Assembly (NCBI GenBank): GCA_023132915.1
Contig: JAGLXM010000105.1
Location: 1 to 39,784, forward strand
Direction of reading: 5' to 3'
DNA length: 39,784 bases
Origin: Candidatus Bipolaricaulota bacterium
Lineage (GTDB): Bacteria; Bipolaricaulota; Bipolaricaulia; UBA7950; UBA9294
Shown here: piece by piece, positions 23,836-32,437 of the stretch
Numbering within the stretch: the first letter of the stretch is position 1
Layout of the letters: the number at the start of each line of letters is the position of its first letter
Notes under the pieces: generated by a model
Seen by the model: only the letters and a program-made list of their open reading frames with translations
The model's database searches: none
What the model was told of the DNA's origin: nothing
Made by a program: the position numbers and the translations under genes

Positions 23836-24723
23836 ATGACACGCAACTCGCAGCCGACGTTTTGGTCAAGAAAACGAGAGGGATTTGGACGGGGTTGGTA
23901 CAAGTTCTCCCGAAATCCCCTGTCTCTTGTGGGACTGTCCCTTGTCCTTCTCATTGCCTTCTTGGCGGTTTTTGCCCCGTTTGTTTCGCCTTACCCCAGG
24001 CACGCGGGGGTGTTTGTGAACTTCGCTGAGGCAAGCCAACCTCCCAGTTTGCGACACCTCTTTGGCACCGATGTATTCGGCCGAGACATCCTGAGCCGAA
24101 TATTCTTTGGATTCAGATTTTCCTTGATGATGGGGGTTGTTGTGCTCGCACTGGTTGTCCCTCCAGGAGTTATCTTGGGTTTAACTGCCGGCTATTTCAA
24201 AGGATCCTGGATAGATACGGTGATCATGCGGTTTACGGACGTCTTTCTTGCTGTTCCCCCTCTCATTCTTGCCTTAGCCATCTGCTCGGTCTTGCCCCCG
24301 AACATATTCAATGCCATGATGGCAGTTTCTCTGATGTGGTGGCCCTGGTATTGTCGATTGGTGTATGGGCTCTCCTCATCGCTTCGAAATGAATTCTTTG
24401 TAGAAGCCGCCGAACTGACCGGTGCCAGCCGGTTCCATATCCTCTTCAAGGAAGTCCTCCCCAATTGCGTCTCCCCCATCTTCACCAAGATAAGTTTAGA
24501 CATGGGCTGGGTGATCCTGATCGGTGCGACCCTGAGCTTTGTTGGGCTTGGGGTGCAGCCACCGAAACCGGGCTTAGGCACGATGGTCGCCGACGGTCGT
24601 ATTTATATGCCGGATCAATGGTGGATCACGGTATTTCCGGCGCTGGCAATCATGTTCGTCGTTCTGGGGTTCAACCTGTTAGGGGATGGATTGCGCGATC
24701 TGTTTGCAGTAGAGGAGGTCTAG
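23836..24723 (+). CDS. Peptide ABC transporter permease, DppC family
   Basis: The 295-residue protein has the DppC pattern: cytoplasmic N-terminus (KREGFGRGWYKFSRNPLSLVG), first membrane segment, HLFGTDVFGRDILSRIFFG near residue 75, an EAA loop FVEAAELTGASRFHILFKEVL around residue 190 and the typical FNLLGDGLRDLFAVEEV ending. Length is normal, unlike the enlarged DppC in the first operon. It completes the pore with the DppB protein. AAGGAGCAAGTAGG precedes the ATG. Confidence 0.92.
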   Translation: MTRNSQPTFWSRKREGFGRGWYKFSRNPLSLVGLSLVLLIAFLAVFAPFVSPYPRHAGVFVNFAEASQPPSLRHLFGTDVFGRDILSRIFFGFRFSLMMGVVVLALVVPPGVILGLTAGYFKGSWIDTVIMRFTDVFLAVPPLILALAICSVLPPNIFNAMMAVSLMWWPWYCRLVYGLSSSLRNEFFVEAAELTGASRFHILFKEVLPNCVSPIFTKISLDMGWVILIGATLSFVGLGVQPPKPGLGTMVADGRIYMPDQWWITVFPALAIMFVVLGFNLLGDGLRDLFAVEEV

Positions 24724-24729
24724 ATCTTG

Positions 24730-25710
24730 ATGTCTGAACCTCTGCTTACGATACAGAATTTGCATGTCGGCTTTGATATCTACGGCGGACACCTCAAGGT
24801 GCTCGATGGGGTGAACTTCGCCGTCGGCAAGGGAGAGAAGGTTGGCCTGGTCGGGGAGACCGGGTGTGGGAAGACGACTACCATGAAGTCCGTGATGAGA
24901 ATCCTTCCTATGCCACCGGGGAAGATCACCGATGGAGAGATCGTCTATAAAGGGAGGGATCTTCTGCGTGTGAACCTAAAGAAGGTTTGGGGGGTCAAGG
25001 GTAAGGGGATATCAATGATCTTCCAGGATCCCACAGCGGCTCTCAATCCCGTGTTCACGATCGGACGACAACTGATGGATGTGGTTAAGTACTCAAGGGA
25101 CACGGGTAAAGACCACTCCGGAGACAACATACGGGAACGAGCTATCCGTGCGCTCAAAGATGTGGCCATGCCCGATCCAGAAAGAATATTGTCGAACTAT
25201 CCTATTCAATTAAGTGGAGGAATGCGGCAACGAATCTGCATCGCCATGGCTCTTGTCACCGGATCGGAGCTTCTGATCGCTGATGAGCCTACAACGTCGC
25301 TGGATGTCACCATTCAGGACCAAGTACTCCGTCTGTTGGGAAACTTGGTAGAAGAGAAGGGGAACTCGACGATCTTTATCACACACTCGCTAGGAATCGT
25401 CAGGGAGTGGACCAACCGGGTGTATGTGATGTACGCTGGGAGCATGGTTGAAGCCGCACCGACCAAGGAACTCTTCTCCAAGCCACTGCATCCGTACACC
25501 CAGGGCTTGATGAAGGCCGTCCCCAAGCTGACCGGGGAGGGGATTGCCGAGGGCGTCACCGGGAGGATTCCCAATTATCTCACACCGCCGTCGGGGTGTC
25601 GATTCCATCCTCGCTGTCCGCATGTGATGCCAATCTGCAAGGAGAAAAGACCCCCCTTCTTTGATGTCGGGAACACGCATCAAGTAGCCTGTTTCCTTTA
25701 TAAGGAGTGA
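24730..25710 (+). CDS. Peptide ABC transporter ATPase, DppD family
   Basis: The protein carries Walker A GETGCGKTT, signature QLSGGMRQRICIAMAL, Walker B LLIADEPTTSLD and a switch histidine in FITHSLG, then the oligopeptide tail HPYTQGLMKAVPKLT and the cysteine block GCRFHPRCPHVMPIC...C, probably an Fe-S site as in some DppD proteins. AGAGGAGGT (24712-24720) serves either the TTG at 24727 or the ATG at 24730; the ATG is taken. It energises import with its partner DppF. Confidence 0.92.
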   Translation: MSEPLLTIQNLHVGFDIYGGHLKVLDGVNFAVGKGEKVGLVGETGCGKTTTMKSVMRILPMPPGKITDGEIVYKGRDLLRVNLKKVWGVKGKGISMIFQDPTAALNPVFTIGRQLMDVVKYSRDTGKDHSGDNIRERAIRALKDVAMPDPERILSNYPIQLSGGMRQRICIAMALVTGSELLIADEPTTSLDVTIQDQVLRLLGNLVEEKGNSTIFITHSLGIVREWTNRVYVMYAGSMVEAAPTKELFSKPLHPYTQGLMKAVPKLTGEGIAEGVTGRIPNYLTPPSGCRFHPRCPHVMPICKEKRPPFFDVGNTHQVACFLYKE

Positions 25711-25715
25711 CACCA

Positions 25716-26672
25716 GTGACAGAAGAGATACTAACCGTTAAAGATTTGAAGAAGTACTTTCTCACCAGCCGCGGCACGGTGAGAGCCGTCGATGGGATCA
25801 GTTTCTCTATTAAAGAGGCAGAGACGTTAGGATTGGTCGGGGAATCGGGTTCAGGGAAGAGCACGGTGGCCTATACCATCATGGGAATGTACCGCCCCAC
25901 TGCAGGAGAGATTTGCTTTCGGGGGCAGGATATCAGCAGAGAGGCCCGCAAGCGTTCGAAGGCTTTGAAGAAACAGATCCAAATCGTCTTTCAGGACCCG
26001 GGCTCCTCGCTCAACCCTCGAAGAAGCATCAAGCAGATCCTGGAGCTGCCCTTAAAAGTCCACGGACTCTCTAAAGATAGGTCGGGAACACAACAGGTGG
26101 AGAGGCTTCTAGAGATGGTCGAGCTGCCGCTTGATTATATGTATAAATACACGGAAGCGATCGGCGGTGGGGAGAAGCAGATGGTGGCGATCGCCCGGGC
26201 CCTGGCCACCGATCCCTCTTTCGTGGTCTTAGATGAGCCGACCTCGGCGTTGGACGTTTCGGTGCAGGCCAAGATCATCAATCTGCTGCTGAACTTGCAG
26301 CGGGAGCTTCACCTCACCTACCTCTTCATCACGCATGATTTGAGTCTGATGCGGAATGTGTCAACCAGGGTGGCAATCATGTATTTGGGCAAGATCTGTG
26401 AGGTGGCTTCTGCAGCAGAGTTCTTCCAGAACCCAATTCATCCCTATACTCGAATGCTACTTTCCTCGATCCCGGTTGTGTCTGAAGAGGAAGAGGCGTT
26501 CAAGCCGAAGAAGGTCCTCTCTCGGGGCGAGATCCCCAGTCCGGTGAACGTTCCTCCTGGGTGCAGCTTCCATCTGCGCTGCTCTGTGAAAAAGGACATC
26601 TGCTCCACAGACGATCCGGTAATGGTGGAAATCGGTGAGGGGCACACCGTCCGATGCCATTCCTCCCCCTAG
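25716..26672 (+). CDS. Peptide ABC transporter ATPase, DppF family, with unusual signature motif
   Basis: The 318-residue ATPase has Walker A GESGSGKST, Walker B FVVLDEPTSALD, the switch region FITHDLSLM and the oligopeptide tail HPYTRMLLSSIP with four cysteines (GCSFHLRC, then C). The signature motif is AIGGGEKQMVAIARAL instead of the usual LSGGQxQR; GG and the following R-A-L are kept, but S and the Gln are changed. The change might make one of the two ATP sites degenerate. GTG at 25716 is preferred to the GTG at 25707 because AAGGAG ends at 25707. Confidence 0.9.
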   Translation: MTEEILTVKDLKKYFLTSRGTVRAVDGISFSIKEAETLGLVGESGSGKSTVAYTIMGMYRPTAGEICFRGQDISREARKRSKALKKQIQIVFQDPGSSLNPRRSIKQILELPLKVHGLSKDRSGTQQVERLLEMVELPLDYMYKYTEAIGGGEKQMVAIARALATDPSFVVLDEPTSALDVSVQAKIINLLLNLQRELHLTYLFITHDLSLMRNVSTRVAIMYLGKICEVASAAEFFQNPIHPYTRMLLSSIPVVSEEEEAFKPKKVLSRGEIPSPVNVPPGCSFHLRCSVKKDICSTDDPVMVEIGEGHTVRCHSSP

Positions 26673-26722
26673 TGAGTGGAACCGCACGCGAGGACGGGCA
26701 AATACCCCATGAGGAGGCAGGT

Positions 26723-27499
26723 ATGACCAACCGTATCCTGTTTATCAATCCTTTCAAAGGAGAGATCTTCGATCAGCCCATCAGAGCGTTCATTGAAAAG
26801 GAAAAGAGAGCTGATACCGAGGTTGAGGTGGTCTCTTTGGAAAGAGGGCCAGAGCATTTGGAATACCATTACTATGAAGCATTGACCCTCGTAGATACCC
26901 TTAAGAAGATCGAGCAAGCCGAGAAAGAGGGATATGACGCCGCCGTCATCGGCTGTTTCTATGATCCCGGTTTGAGGGAAGCCCGCGAGATCACAAACAG
27001 CTTGGTGGTCACCGCGCCTGCAGAGGCCTCGATGCACATTGCAACAACGTTAGGTCATAAATTCTCCATCATCGTTGGTCGAGAGAAGTGGATCCCAAAG
27101 ATGTATGAGAACGTAGTGAATTACGGATTTAAAGATAGACTTGCCTCATTTAAGTCTGTTGGCTTAGGGGTGCACGATTTTCACAAGGATGAGGCAGAGA
27201 CTGCCAAGCGCTTGAAGGATGCGGCCAAAGAGGCGGTCAAGCAGGATCTTGCAGAAGTCGTTATCCTCGGTTGTACGATCCAGTTTGGGTTCTACAAAGA
27301 ACTCCAAGGATACATTGGTGTCCCGGTCATCGATGCCATCCTCGCGGCGTTTAAGTATGCGGAATTTCTCATTGAACTGCGGAAGAGGTTTAACTGGGGA
27401 CACAGCAAGGTCTATGGCTACGAAAGCCCTCCTCAAGATGAGATTCTTGGCTGGAAACTTGAGGAGCAATACGCAAGACAGGCCACGCAGGAGCAATGA
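26723..27499 (+). CDS. Asp/Glu/hydantoin racemase family protein, copy 1
   Basis: The 258-residue protein has the two-cysteine arrangement of the Asp/Glu racemase superfamily: C78 in AVIGCFYDPGLREA and C184 in VILGCTIQFGFY, one in each domain, which act as a base pair that removes and returns the alpha proton. Sequence AYDPGL/CFYDPGLREARE is closest to hydantoin racemases (HyuE type). Such enzymes convert D- and L-5-substituted hydantoins or related substrates. GAGGAGGCAGGT precedes the ATG at 26723; the longer frame from 26654 has no support. A paralogue follows directly. Substrate is not established. Confidence 0.8.
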   Translation: MTNRILFINPFKGEIFDQPIRAFIEKEKRADTEVEVVSLERGPEHLEYHYYEALTLVDTLKKIEQAEKEGYDAAVIGCFYDPGLREAREITNSLVVTAPAEASMHIATTLGHKFSIIVGREKWIPKMYENVVNYGFKDRLASFKSVGLGVHDFHKDEAETAKRLKDAAKEAVKQDLAEVVILGCTIQFGFYKELQGYIGVPVIDAILAAFKYAEFLIELRKRFNWGHSKVYGYESPPQDEILGWKLEEQYARQATQEQ

Positions 27500-27500
27500 T

Positions 27501-28274
27501 ATGCCAAACCGCATCTTGTGGATTAATCCGATCGGCTCAGCTGATTTCGATCCGCCAATGCAGGCGTTCCTTGAGACAGGCAAGCAGTCTGACACAGAGA
27601 TCAACGTCGTTTCTTTGAAGCGAGGGCCGTTGCATCTTGAGTACCACTACTATGGGGCATTGATTCTTGCCGATACGCTTCATCGGGTCAGACAAGCGGA
27701 GAATGAGGGCTATGAGGCGGTTGTGATCGGTTGCTTTTATGATCCTGGCCTGCGGGAAGCAAGGGAAATCACCGATAGGCTTGTTGTTACGGCACCGGCG
27801 GAATCCTGCCTCCACATCGCGGCAAGCCTGGGCCATCGCTTCTCGATCATCGTTGGGAGGAAGAAGTGGATCCCCAAGATGCGCGAGAATGTGGTCAACT
27901 ACGGCTTTGAAGATCGTCTCGCCTCATTCAAATCAGTCGATTTAGGGGTCTATGATTTTCAAAAAGACCCCGCTGAGACAGCAAGAAGGCTGAAAGCAGC
28001 TGCTAGAGAGGCTGTAGAGCAGGACTTGGCTGAGGTCATCATCTTAGGCTGCACAGCACAATTCGGTTTCTATAAGGAACTGCAAGAGGAACTGGGGGTC
28101 CCGGTGATCGATGCGATCCTCGCACCGTTGAAATACGCTGAATTCCTGATTGAGCTGAAGAAGCGGTTTAACTGGTCACAGAGCAAGCGGTACGGCTACG
28201 AGAGCCCACCCCAAGAGGAGATCAAACAGTGGAAGCTTGAGGAGCAGTACGGCACCTCGGGGCTTTGGGGGTAG
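27501..28274 (+). CDS. Asp/Glu/hydantoin racemase family protein, copy 2
   Basis: The 257-residue protein is a close paralogue of the preceding one, aligning without gaps and with the same catalytic cysteines, C78 (VVIGCFYDPGLREA) and C184 (IILGCTAQFGFY). C103 (ESCLHIA) is extra. Its ATG at 27501 lies two bases after the first copy's stop (TGATATG) with AGGAG just upstream; a frame open further upstream is just the end of copy 1. Two fused-looking, equally long copies may form a heterodimer or accept different side chains. The hydantoinase A gene follows 11 bases later. Confidence 0.82.
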   Translation: MPNRILWINPIGSADFDPPMQAFLETGKQSDTEINVVSLKRGPLHLEYHYYGALILADTLHRVRQAENEGYEAVVIGCFYDPGLREAREITDRLVVTAPAESCLHIAASLGHRFSIIVGRKKWIPKMRENVVNYGFEDRLASFKSVDLGVYDFQKDPAETARRLKAAAREAVEQDLAEVIILGCTAQFGFYKELQEELGVPVIDAILAPLKYAEFLIELKKRFNWSQSKRYGYESPPQEEIKQWKLEEQYGTSGLWG

Positions 28275-28285
28275 GAAGGAGAAAG

Positions 28286-29884
28286 ATGACCGGAGAGTTA
28301 CGCGTTGGATTTGATGTTGGTGGTACCTTCACCGATGGTGTGCTCATGCGGGGGAGGGATGTGGTGGTCAAGGCCAAGTCCCTCACCACGCAGGACGTAA
28401 CCGCAGGGATCGTACAGGCATTGGATGCACTATTGAACAAATCTCGAGTGAATCCTGCTGAGGTGGCGATGGTCTCACTCGGCACAACGCATACGACAAA
28501 TGCCCTCATTGAGCGACGAAACCTGAATAAGGTGGGAATCTTTCGCCTTGGGGCTCCTGCCACCACCGCGATCCCGCCCCTCACCGGTTGGCCGGAGGAC
28601 CTTAAGCAGGCGATCAGTGGAACTGAGCTGGTACATGTGATTCGTGGTGGGTCTGAGTACGATGGACGAGATATCGTTCCGTTGGATAAACAAGCGATCG
28701 CTGAGGCGTGTCGTAACATGAAGGGGAAGGTAGACTCGGTGGCGATCACCGGGGTCTTCTCCCCTATCATTTCTGATCACGAAGAACAAGCGGCCGAGAT
28801 TGTGCGAGAGGTCCTCGGGGATGACATCCACATTACCCTCTCCCACCGCATCGCGACTATCTCGCTCCTTGAGCGGGAGAACTCAGCCATTTTGAACGCC
28901 TCGGTGATCACCGTGATGCAGCGGGCGGTCAACTCGTTGAAGACGGCGGTGAGTGAGAGAGGGATCACAGCGCCACTGTTCATCGTGCAGAACGACGGAA
29001 GCGTTATGTCCGTCGATTATGCCGTAGATTACCCCATCTTTACCGTTGCTTCGGGACCCGCGGCCAGTGTCCGGGGGTCGGTGTACCTCTCCGGGATCGA
29101 GGATGGTGTGGTAGTCGACATCGGTGGAACCTCCACCGACGTGGCCTACATTGTGAAGGGGTTCCCTCGCGAGTCGTCGATCACGGTGACAATCGGCGGG
29201 GTCAAGACGAACATCCGCTGCCCTGACCTCCTCTCGATCGCCTTGGGCGGCGGAACGATCGTCAAACACCAAGGAGAAGAGGTGAGTGCCCTTGGTCCTG
29301 AGAGTGTGGGGTACAACCTCGTCCGGCTTGGCAAGTCCTTTGGTGGGCCACTGCTCACAGTGCACGACACTGCAGTGGCTTTAGGCAAGCTCGATCGTAA
29401 GCTTGAGGTGTTTAAGACCGACTTTGTCACCCATCCGGAGAAGGTAAGTGCCTTGTCCAAGCGTTTGATAGAAAACGCTTGGGCAGTGATCAAGGCTGCG
29501 TTAGAAGAGGTCATCGACAAGATGAAGACTACTGTCGAGCCGGTACCAGCGATCTTTATCGGCGGCGGCGCGATGGTTGTTCCCAAGGAAGGGATCGCCG
29601 GCGTGAGCAAGGTGCTGTGTCCCGACCACTTCGAGGTGGGTGGGGCGGTCGGCACGACCATCGCCGAGATCGGGGCGTACGCCGAAGGTGTGGTCGATTT
29701 GGAAAAAGAAGATCGGGATAACGCTATCGCGCGGGTTACGGAACAGGCAAAAAACAACGCAAAGACAGCAGGAGCCATCCGGGAGACCGTGGAGGTCATC
29801 GACGTGGAAGAGATCCCGTTCACGTATATGCCGGGAAAACGCGAGAAGGTACGTATACGCGTGAAGGGGAAGATCCTCCGATGA
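28286..29884 (+). CDS. Hydantoinase/oxoprolinase A-type protein (HyuA-like)
   Basis: The 532-residue protein has the actin-like HyuA fold: VGFDVGGTFTDGVLM at the start, VSLGTTHTTNALIERRN near residue 70, GVVVDIGGTSTDVAYI about residue 275 and the glycine-rich IFIGGGAMVVP near residue 430. HyuA uses ATP in the ring opening of hydantoins, 5-oxoproline or acetone-type substrates together with a B subunit. It is shorter than full-size HyuA (about 690 residues), lacking the usual C-terminal domain. No hyuB gene is adjacent; instead a DUF917 gene overlaps it (ATGA), a pairing also found as a fusion in some fungi. AAGGAG precedes the ATG. Confidence 0.85.
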   Translation: MTGELRVGFDVGGTFTDGVLMRGRDVVVKAKSLTTQDVTAGIVQALDALLNKSRVNPAEVAMVSLGTTHTTNALIERRNLNKVGIFRLGAPATTAIPPLTGWPEDLKQAISGTELVHVIRGGSEYDGRDIVPLDKQAIAEACRNMKGKVDSVAITGVFSPIISDHEEQAAEIVREVLGDDIHITLSHRIATISLLERENSAILNASVITVMQRAVNSLKTAVSERGITAPLFIVQNDGSVMSVDYAVDYPIFTVASGPAASVRGSVYLSGIEDGVVVDIGGTSTDVAYIVKGFPRESSITVTIGGVKTNIRCPDLLSIALGGGTIVKHQGEEVSALGPESVGYNLVRLGKSFGGPLLTVHDTAVALGKLDRKLEVFKTDFVTHPEKVSALSKRLIENAWAVIKAALEEVIDKMKTTVEPVPAIFIGGGAMVVPKEGIAGVSKVLCPDHFEVGGAVGTTIAEIGAYAEGVVDLEKEDRDNAIARVTEQAKNNAKTAGAIRETVEVIDVEEIPFTYMPGKREKVRIRVKGKILR

Positions 29885-31050
29885 AGGAAAAGAGAGTGAG
29901 CGCACGCGATATCCTGCAGGAATGGGATATCAAGGACTTTCGCGTCATCGACAAACAGGCGATCAGTGAGATCACGCTGGGGGCTTCGATCCTTGCCACC
30001 GGTGGCGGTGGAGACCCAGAGATTGGGCTTCTGTGGACGTACAAGGTGCTCGATGAAGGCAAGGAAATCCTCATGGTGGACCCGATGGAGATCCCTGATG
30101 AAATCCAGACAGCCAGTACAGCCTGCTTGGGAGCCGCACTTGTGCTGACAGAAAAGCCTCCAAGTGGAGGCGTACTTAACCTAGCGATACGTCGTCTTGA
30201 GCAGTACCTGGGGCGGCCGATCCAGGCGACTATCCCCATCGAGTGTGGGGGGGTTAACTCGCCGGTGGCGTATGCCGCAGCCGGAGAGCTCGGCGTTCCA
30301 GTGATAGACGTCGATGGGATGAACCGCGCCTTTCCCGAGCTACAGATGACGTCGTGGGTTACCCACGGGGTGCACTCGTCCCCGACTGTTTCAGTAGACA
30401 ACCGGAAGAACATCACCGTGATCGACACTGGCGATGACGACGTGCTGGCAGAGACCCTTGCCCGTCGAGTGGCGATGGCCTACGGCGGCATTTCCTGGAT
30501 TGCCACCTACCCGTTGACCGGGCGCCAGGTGAAGGAAGCCTCGATCCTCAATTCTCAAAGCATTGCCTGGGCCGCCGGTCATGCGGTGATGTGCGCTCGA
30601 CAAGAGCATCTCGATCCGATCGCGGAACTGTTGAAAAGCCTCAAAAAAGAGCGCGATGTGGAGGGTTTCCGGGTGTTCCGCGGTAAGATCGTAGATATAC
30701 GTCGGGAGTTCGGTTCTGAGACCAATAAGGGATTTACGTTAGGGCAAGTGATCATGGAAGGGATAGACGAGTATAAGGGACAAACCGCTTCCCTCGACTT
30801 CCAAAATGAGTGGCTCAACCTGCGTGTTGACGGGGAGGTACTCTGTCTGCCGCCGGACCTCATCGCGATCCTGGATTCAGAGACAGGAGAACCGATTCGC
30901 ACGGACATCATGAAGTATGGCTACCGAGGGACGATCGTCCTTATCCCGGCGCATGAGCGGATGCGAACCCCCAAGGGGATCGAGATGTTCGGCCCGCGAC
31001 ACTTCGGCTACGACCTGGACTACGTTCCGGTCGAGACACTGAACGGATGA
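29881..31050 (+). CDS. DUF917 family protein, copy 1
   Basis: The 389-residue protein belongs to DUF917: SEITLGASILATGGGGDPEI with a glycine loop near residue 40, GVNSPVAYAAAGELGVPVID, and the late block PAHERMRTPKGIEMFGPRHF. The start and conserved GGGGDP look like a nucleotide- or phosphate-binding loop. Function is not established; family members often lie next to hydantoinase A genes or are fused to them. Here the ATG overlaps the hyuA-like stop, supporting a joint enzyme. N-terminal residues show no signal peptide. Confidence 0.85.
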   Translation: MKEKRVSARDILQEWDIKDFRVIDKQAISEITLGASILATGGGGDPEIGLLWTYKVLDEGKEILMVDPMEIPDEIQTASTACLGAALVLTEKPPSGGVLNLAIRRLEQYLGRPIQATIPIECGGVNSPVAYAAAGELGVPVIDVDGMNRAFPELQMTSWVTHGVHSSPTVSVDNRKNITVIDTGDDDVLAETLARRVAMAYGGISWIATYPLTGRQVKEASILNSQSIAWAAGHAVMCARQEHLDPIAELLKSLKKERDVEGFRVFRGKIVDIRREFGSETNKGFTLGQVIMEGIDEYKGQTASLDFQNEWLNLRVDGEVLCLPPDLIAILDSETGEPIRTDIMKYGYRGTIVLIPAHERMRTPKGIEMFGPRHFGYDLDYVPVETLNG

Positions 31051-31060
31051 GGAGGTGCTG

Positions 31061-31336
31061 ATGAGCGTAGATTTAAAAGCCTTGGTTGAATCCGATCCAC
31101 GCATTGGCAGTGTGCTTAGAACTATCATTGAAACTGCCTATATCGAACGGCAGCGGCTGGAAGAGGTGGTGAACATTCCCCACGGGGAGATGGAATCATT
31201 GCTTTCGATCCTTTCCGAGAAGATGGTGGTCCTGGAACTTGCTAGTCAGGCCGATTCCAGTGTGGAATCCCGCGTTCCCAAGAAAGTGTACCTGATCAAT
31301 CCCGAGCTGGAACAGGCAGTTCGCGAGCTCATCTAG
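31061..31336 (+). CDS. Small winged-helix-like protein
   Basis: The 91-residue product (MSVDLKALVESDPRIGSVLR...) contains a likely helix-turn-helix: IETAYIERQRLEEVVNIPHG then EMESLLSILSEKMVVLEL, followed by a short strand pair (KVYLINPELEQAV). It resembles the winged-helix part of small MarR/HTH-like regulators, but no family is recognised. It could be a DNA-binding or protein-protein adaptor. GGAGGTG sits directly before the ATG at 31061, which is preferred over GTG/CTG codons just upstream. It lies between DUF917 copy 1 and the M24 peptidase, at an operon-internal place not usual for a local regulator. Confidence 0.55.
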   Translation: MSVDLKALVESDPRIGSVLRTIIETAYIERQRLEEVVNIPHGEMESLLSILSEKMVVLELASQADSSVESRVPKKVYLINPELEQAVRELI

Positions 31337-31339
31337 GGA

Positions 31340-32428
31340 ATGGACTGCGTAACCCGGGTAGATGCCTTCGCGGCGAAGATGGGGAAGTATGACCTTGACC
31401 TTGCTCTTCTGTTTGACCGCGACAACATCAGATATTTCACCGGCTTTCGCTTAAACCGGGTTGTTAGCTCAATCCTGGCGGTATCGCGCAATGGGAATAC
31501 TACCTACATAGTTGCTCAATTAGACCTCAAGCGAGCGAAGCGGGACTGTTGGATTGAGCATGTGATCCCCTTTCCCGAGGATACGCCGAACTATCTCGCG
31601 TCCCTTGCTCCTTTGTTACGTGGGTCTCCAAGGCGAATCGGGGTGGAGAAGGACACTCTGACCCTTGCTCAGATGGAGTACATGATGGAGATAGCTGGGG
31701 CGGGCGTTGAGTTCGTGGATGTGCGAGGGCTCACTGCGCAGTTGCGGATCATCAAATCCGATGAGGAGATCGCTTGCATCCGCCGTGCCGCTGACGTGGC
31801 CAGTCGAGTGATGGATAAGGTGCGGCAAGAGATCCGCCCCGGCGTTCGCGAGGCAGAACTTGCCTCCTGGACAGGCTATCTTATGGGAAAAGAGGGTGCG
31901 GAGGGACCCTCTTTTGAGCCGTTCATGATGTCCGGGGAGAACGCGTGGCTTCCACAGCGGGTAGCCTCGCAGAAGGCCCTAAAGGATGGGGAGCTCGTTC
32001 TCCTGGACATGGGGGCGGTCTGTGACGGGTACTGTTCAGACATCACGCGCACCTTCGCGGTGGGAGAGGTTTCGCAGGAACAGAAGAGGGTCTTTCAGGT
32101 TGCGTGGAAGGCTCAGCAGGCTGCGATTGAAGCTATCCGACCCGGCGTACACGCCTTTGAGGTTGACGCTGCAGCGCGTGAGATTGTGGAAGCCGAAGGC
32201 CTAGCTGCTTACTTCCCTCACCTTACCGGGCATGGCGTGGGGGTCTCTGTACACGAAGCGCCCATCTTGGATAAAGGGGTGGATACGGTGCTTCAACCTG
32301 GGATGGTCGTCACTGTGGAACCCGGAGTGTACCTCCCCAGGGTGGGAGCAGCTCGTGTTGAGGACATGGTGCTTGTGACTACCAGTGGCTGCGAACTGTT
32401 GACGAGTGCGGCGCGTGACCTAGTGTAA
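31340..32428 (+). CDS. M24-family metallopeptidase (Xaa-Pro dipeptidase-like)
   Basis: The 362-residue protein is a typical prolidase/aminopeptidase P homologue. The metal ligands are present: D223 and D234 in LDMGAVCDGYCSDITRTF, H298 in TGHGVG, E327 in VTVEPGVYL and E341 in RVEDMVLV. An N-terminal creatinase-like domain (residues 5-130) precedes the pita-bread fold. Creatinase itself lacks these ligands, so true peptidase activity toward X-Pro or X-Hyp dipeptides is favoured. It would feed the proline racemase and dehydrogenase encoded next. ATG at 31340 follows AGGGA closely. Confidence 0.9.
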   Translation: MDCVTRVDAFAAKMGKYDLDLALLFDRDNIRYFTGFRLNRVVSSILAVSRNGNTTYIVAQLDLKRAKRDCWIEHVIPFPEDTPNYLASLAPLLRGSPRRIGVEKDTLTLAQMEYMMEIAGAGVEFVDVRGLTAQLRIIKSDEEIACIRRAADVASRVMDKVRQEIRPGVREAELASWTGYLMGKEGAEGPSFEPFMMSGENAWLPQRVASQKALKDGELVLLDMGAVCDGYCSDITRTFAVGEVSQEQKRVFQVAWKAQQAAIEAIRPGVHAFEVDAAAREIVEAEGLAAYFPHLTGHGVGVSVHEAPILDKGVDTVLQPGMVVTVEPGVYLPRVGAARVEDMVLVTTSGCELLTSAARDLV

Positions 32429-32437
32429 AAGGAGTGA

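Noticed and set aside
29146-29823. A 225-codon open frame on the minus strand
   Set aside because: Antisense to the hydantoinase A gene; serine/threonine-rich and without recognisable domains.
31340-32428. Creatinase as the role of the M24 protein
   Set aside because: Creatinase lacks metal ligands, while D223, D234, H298, E327 and E341 are all present here.
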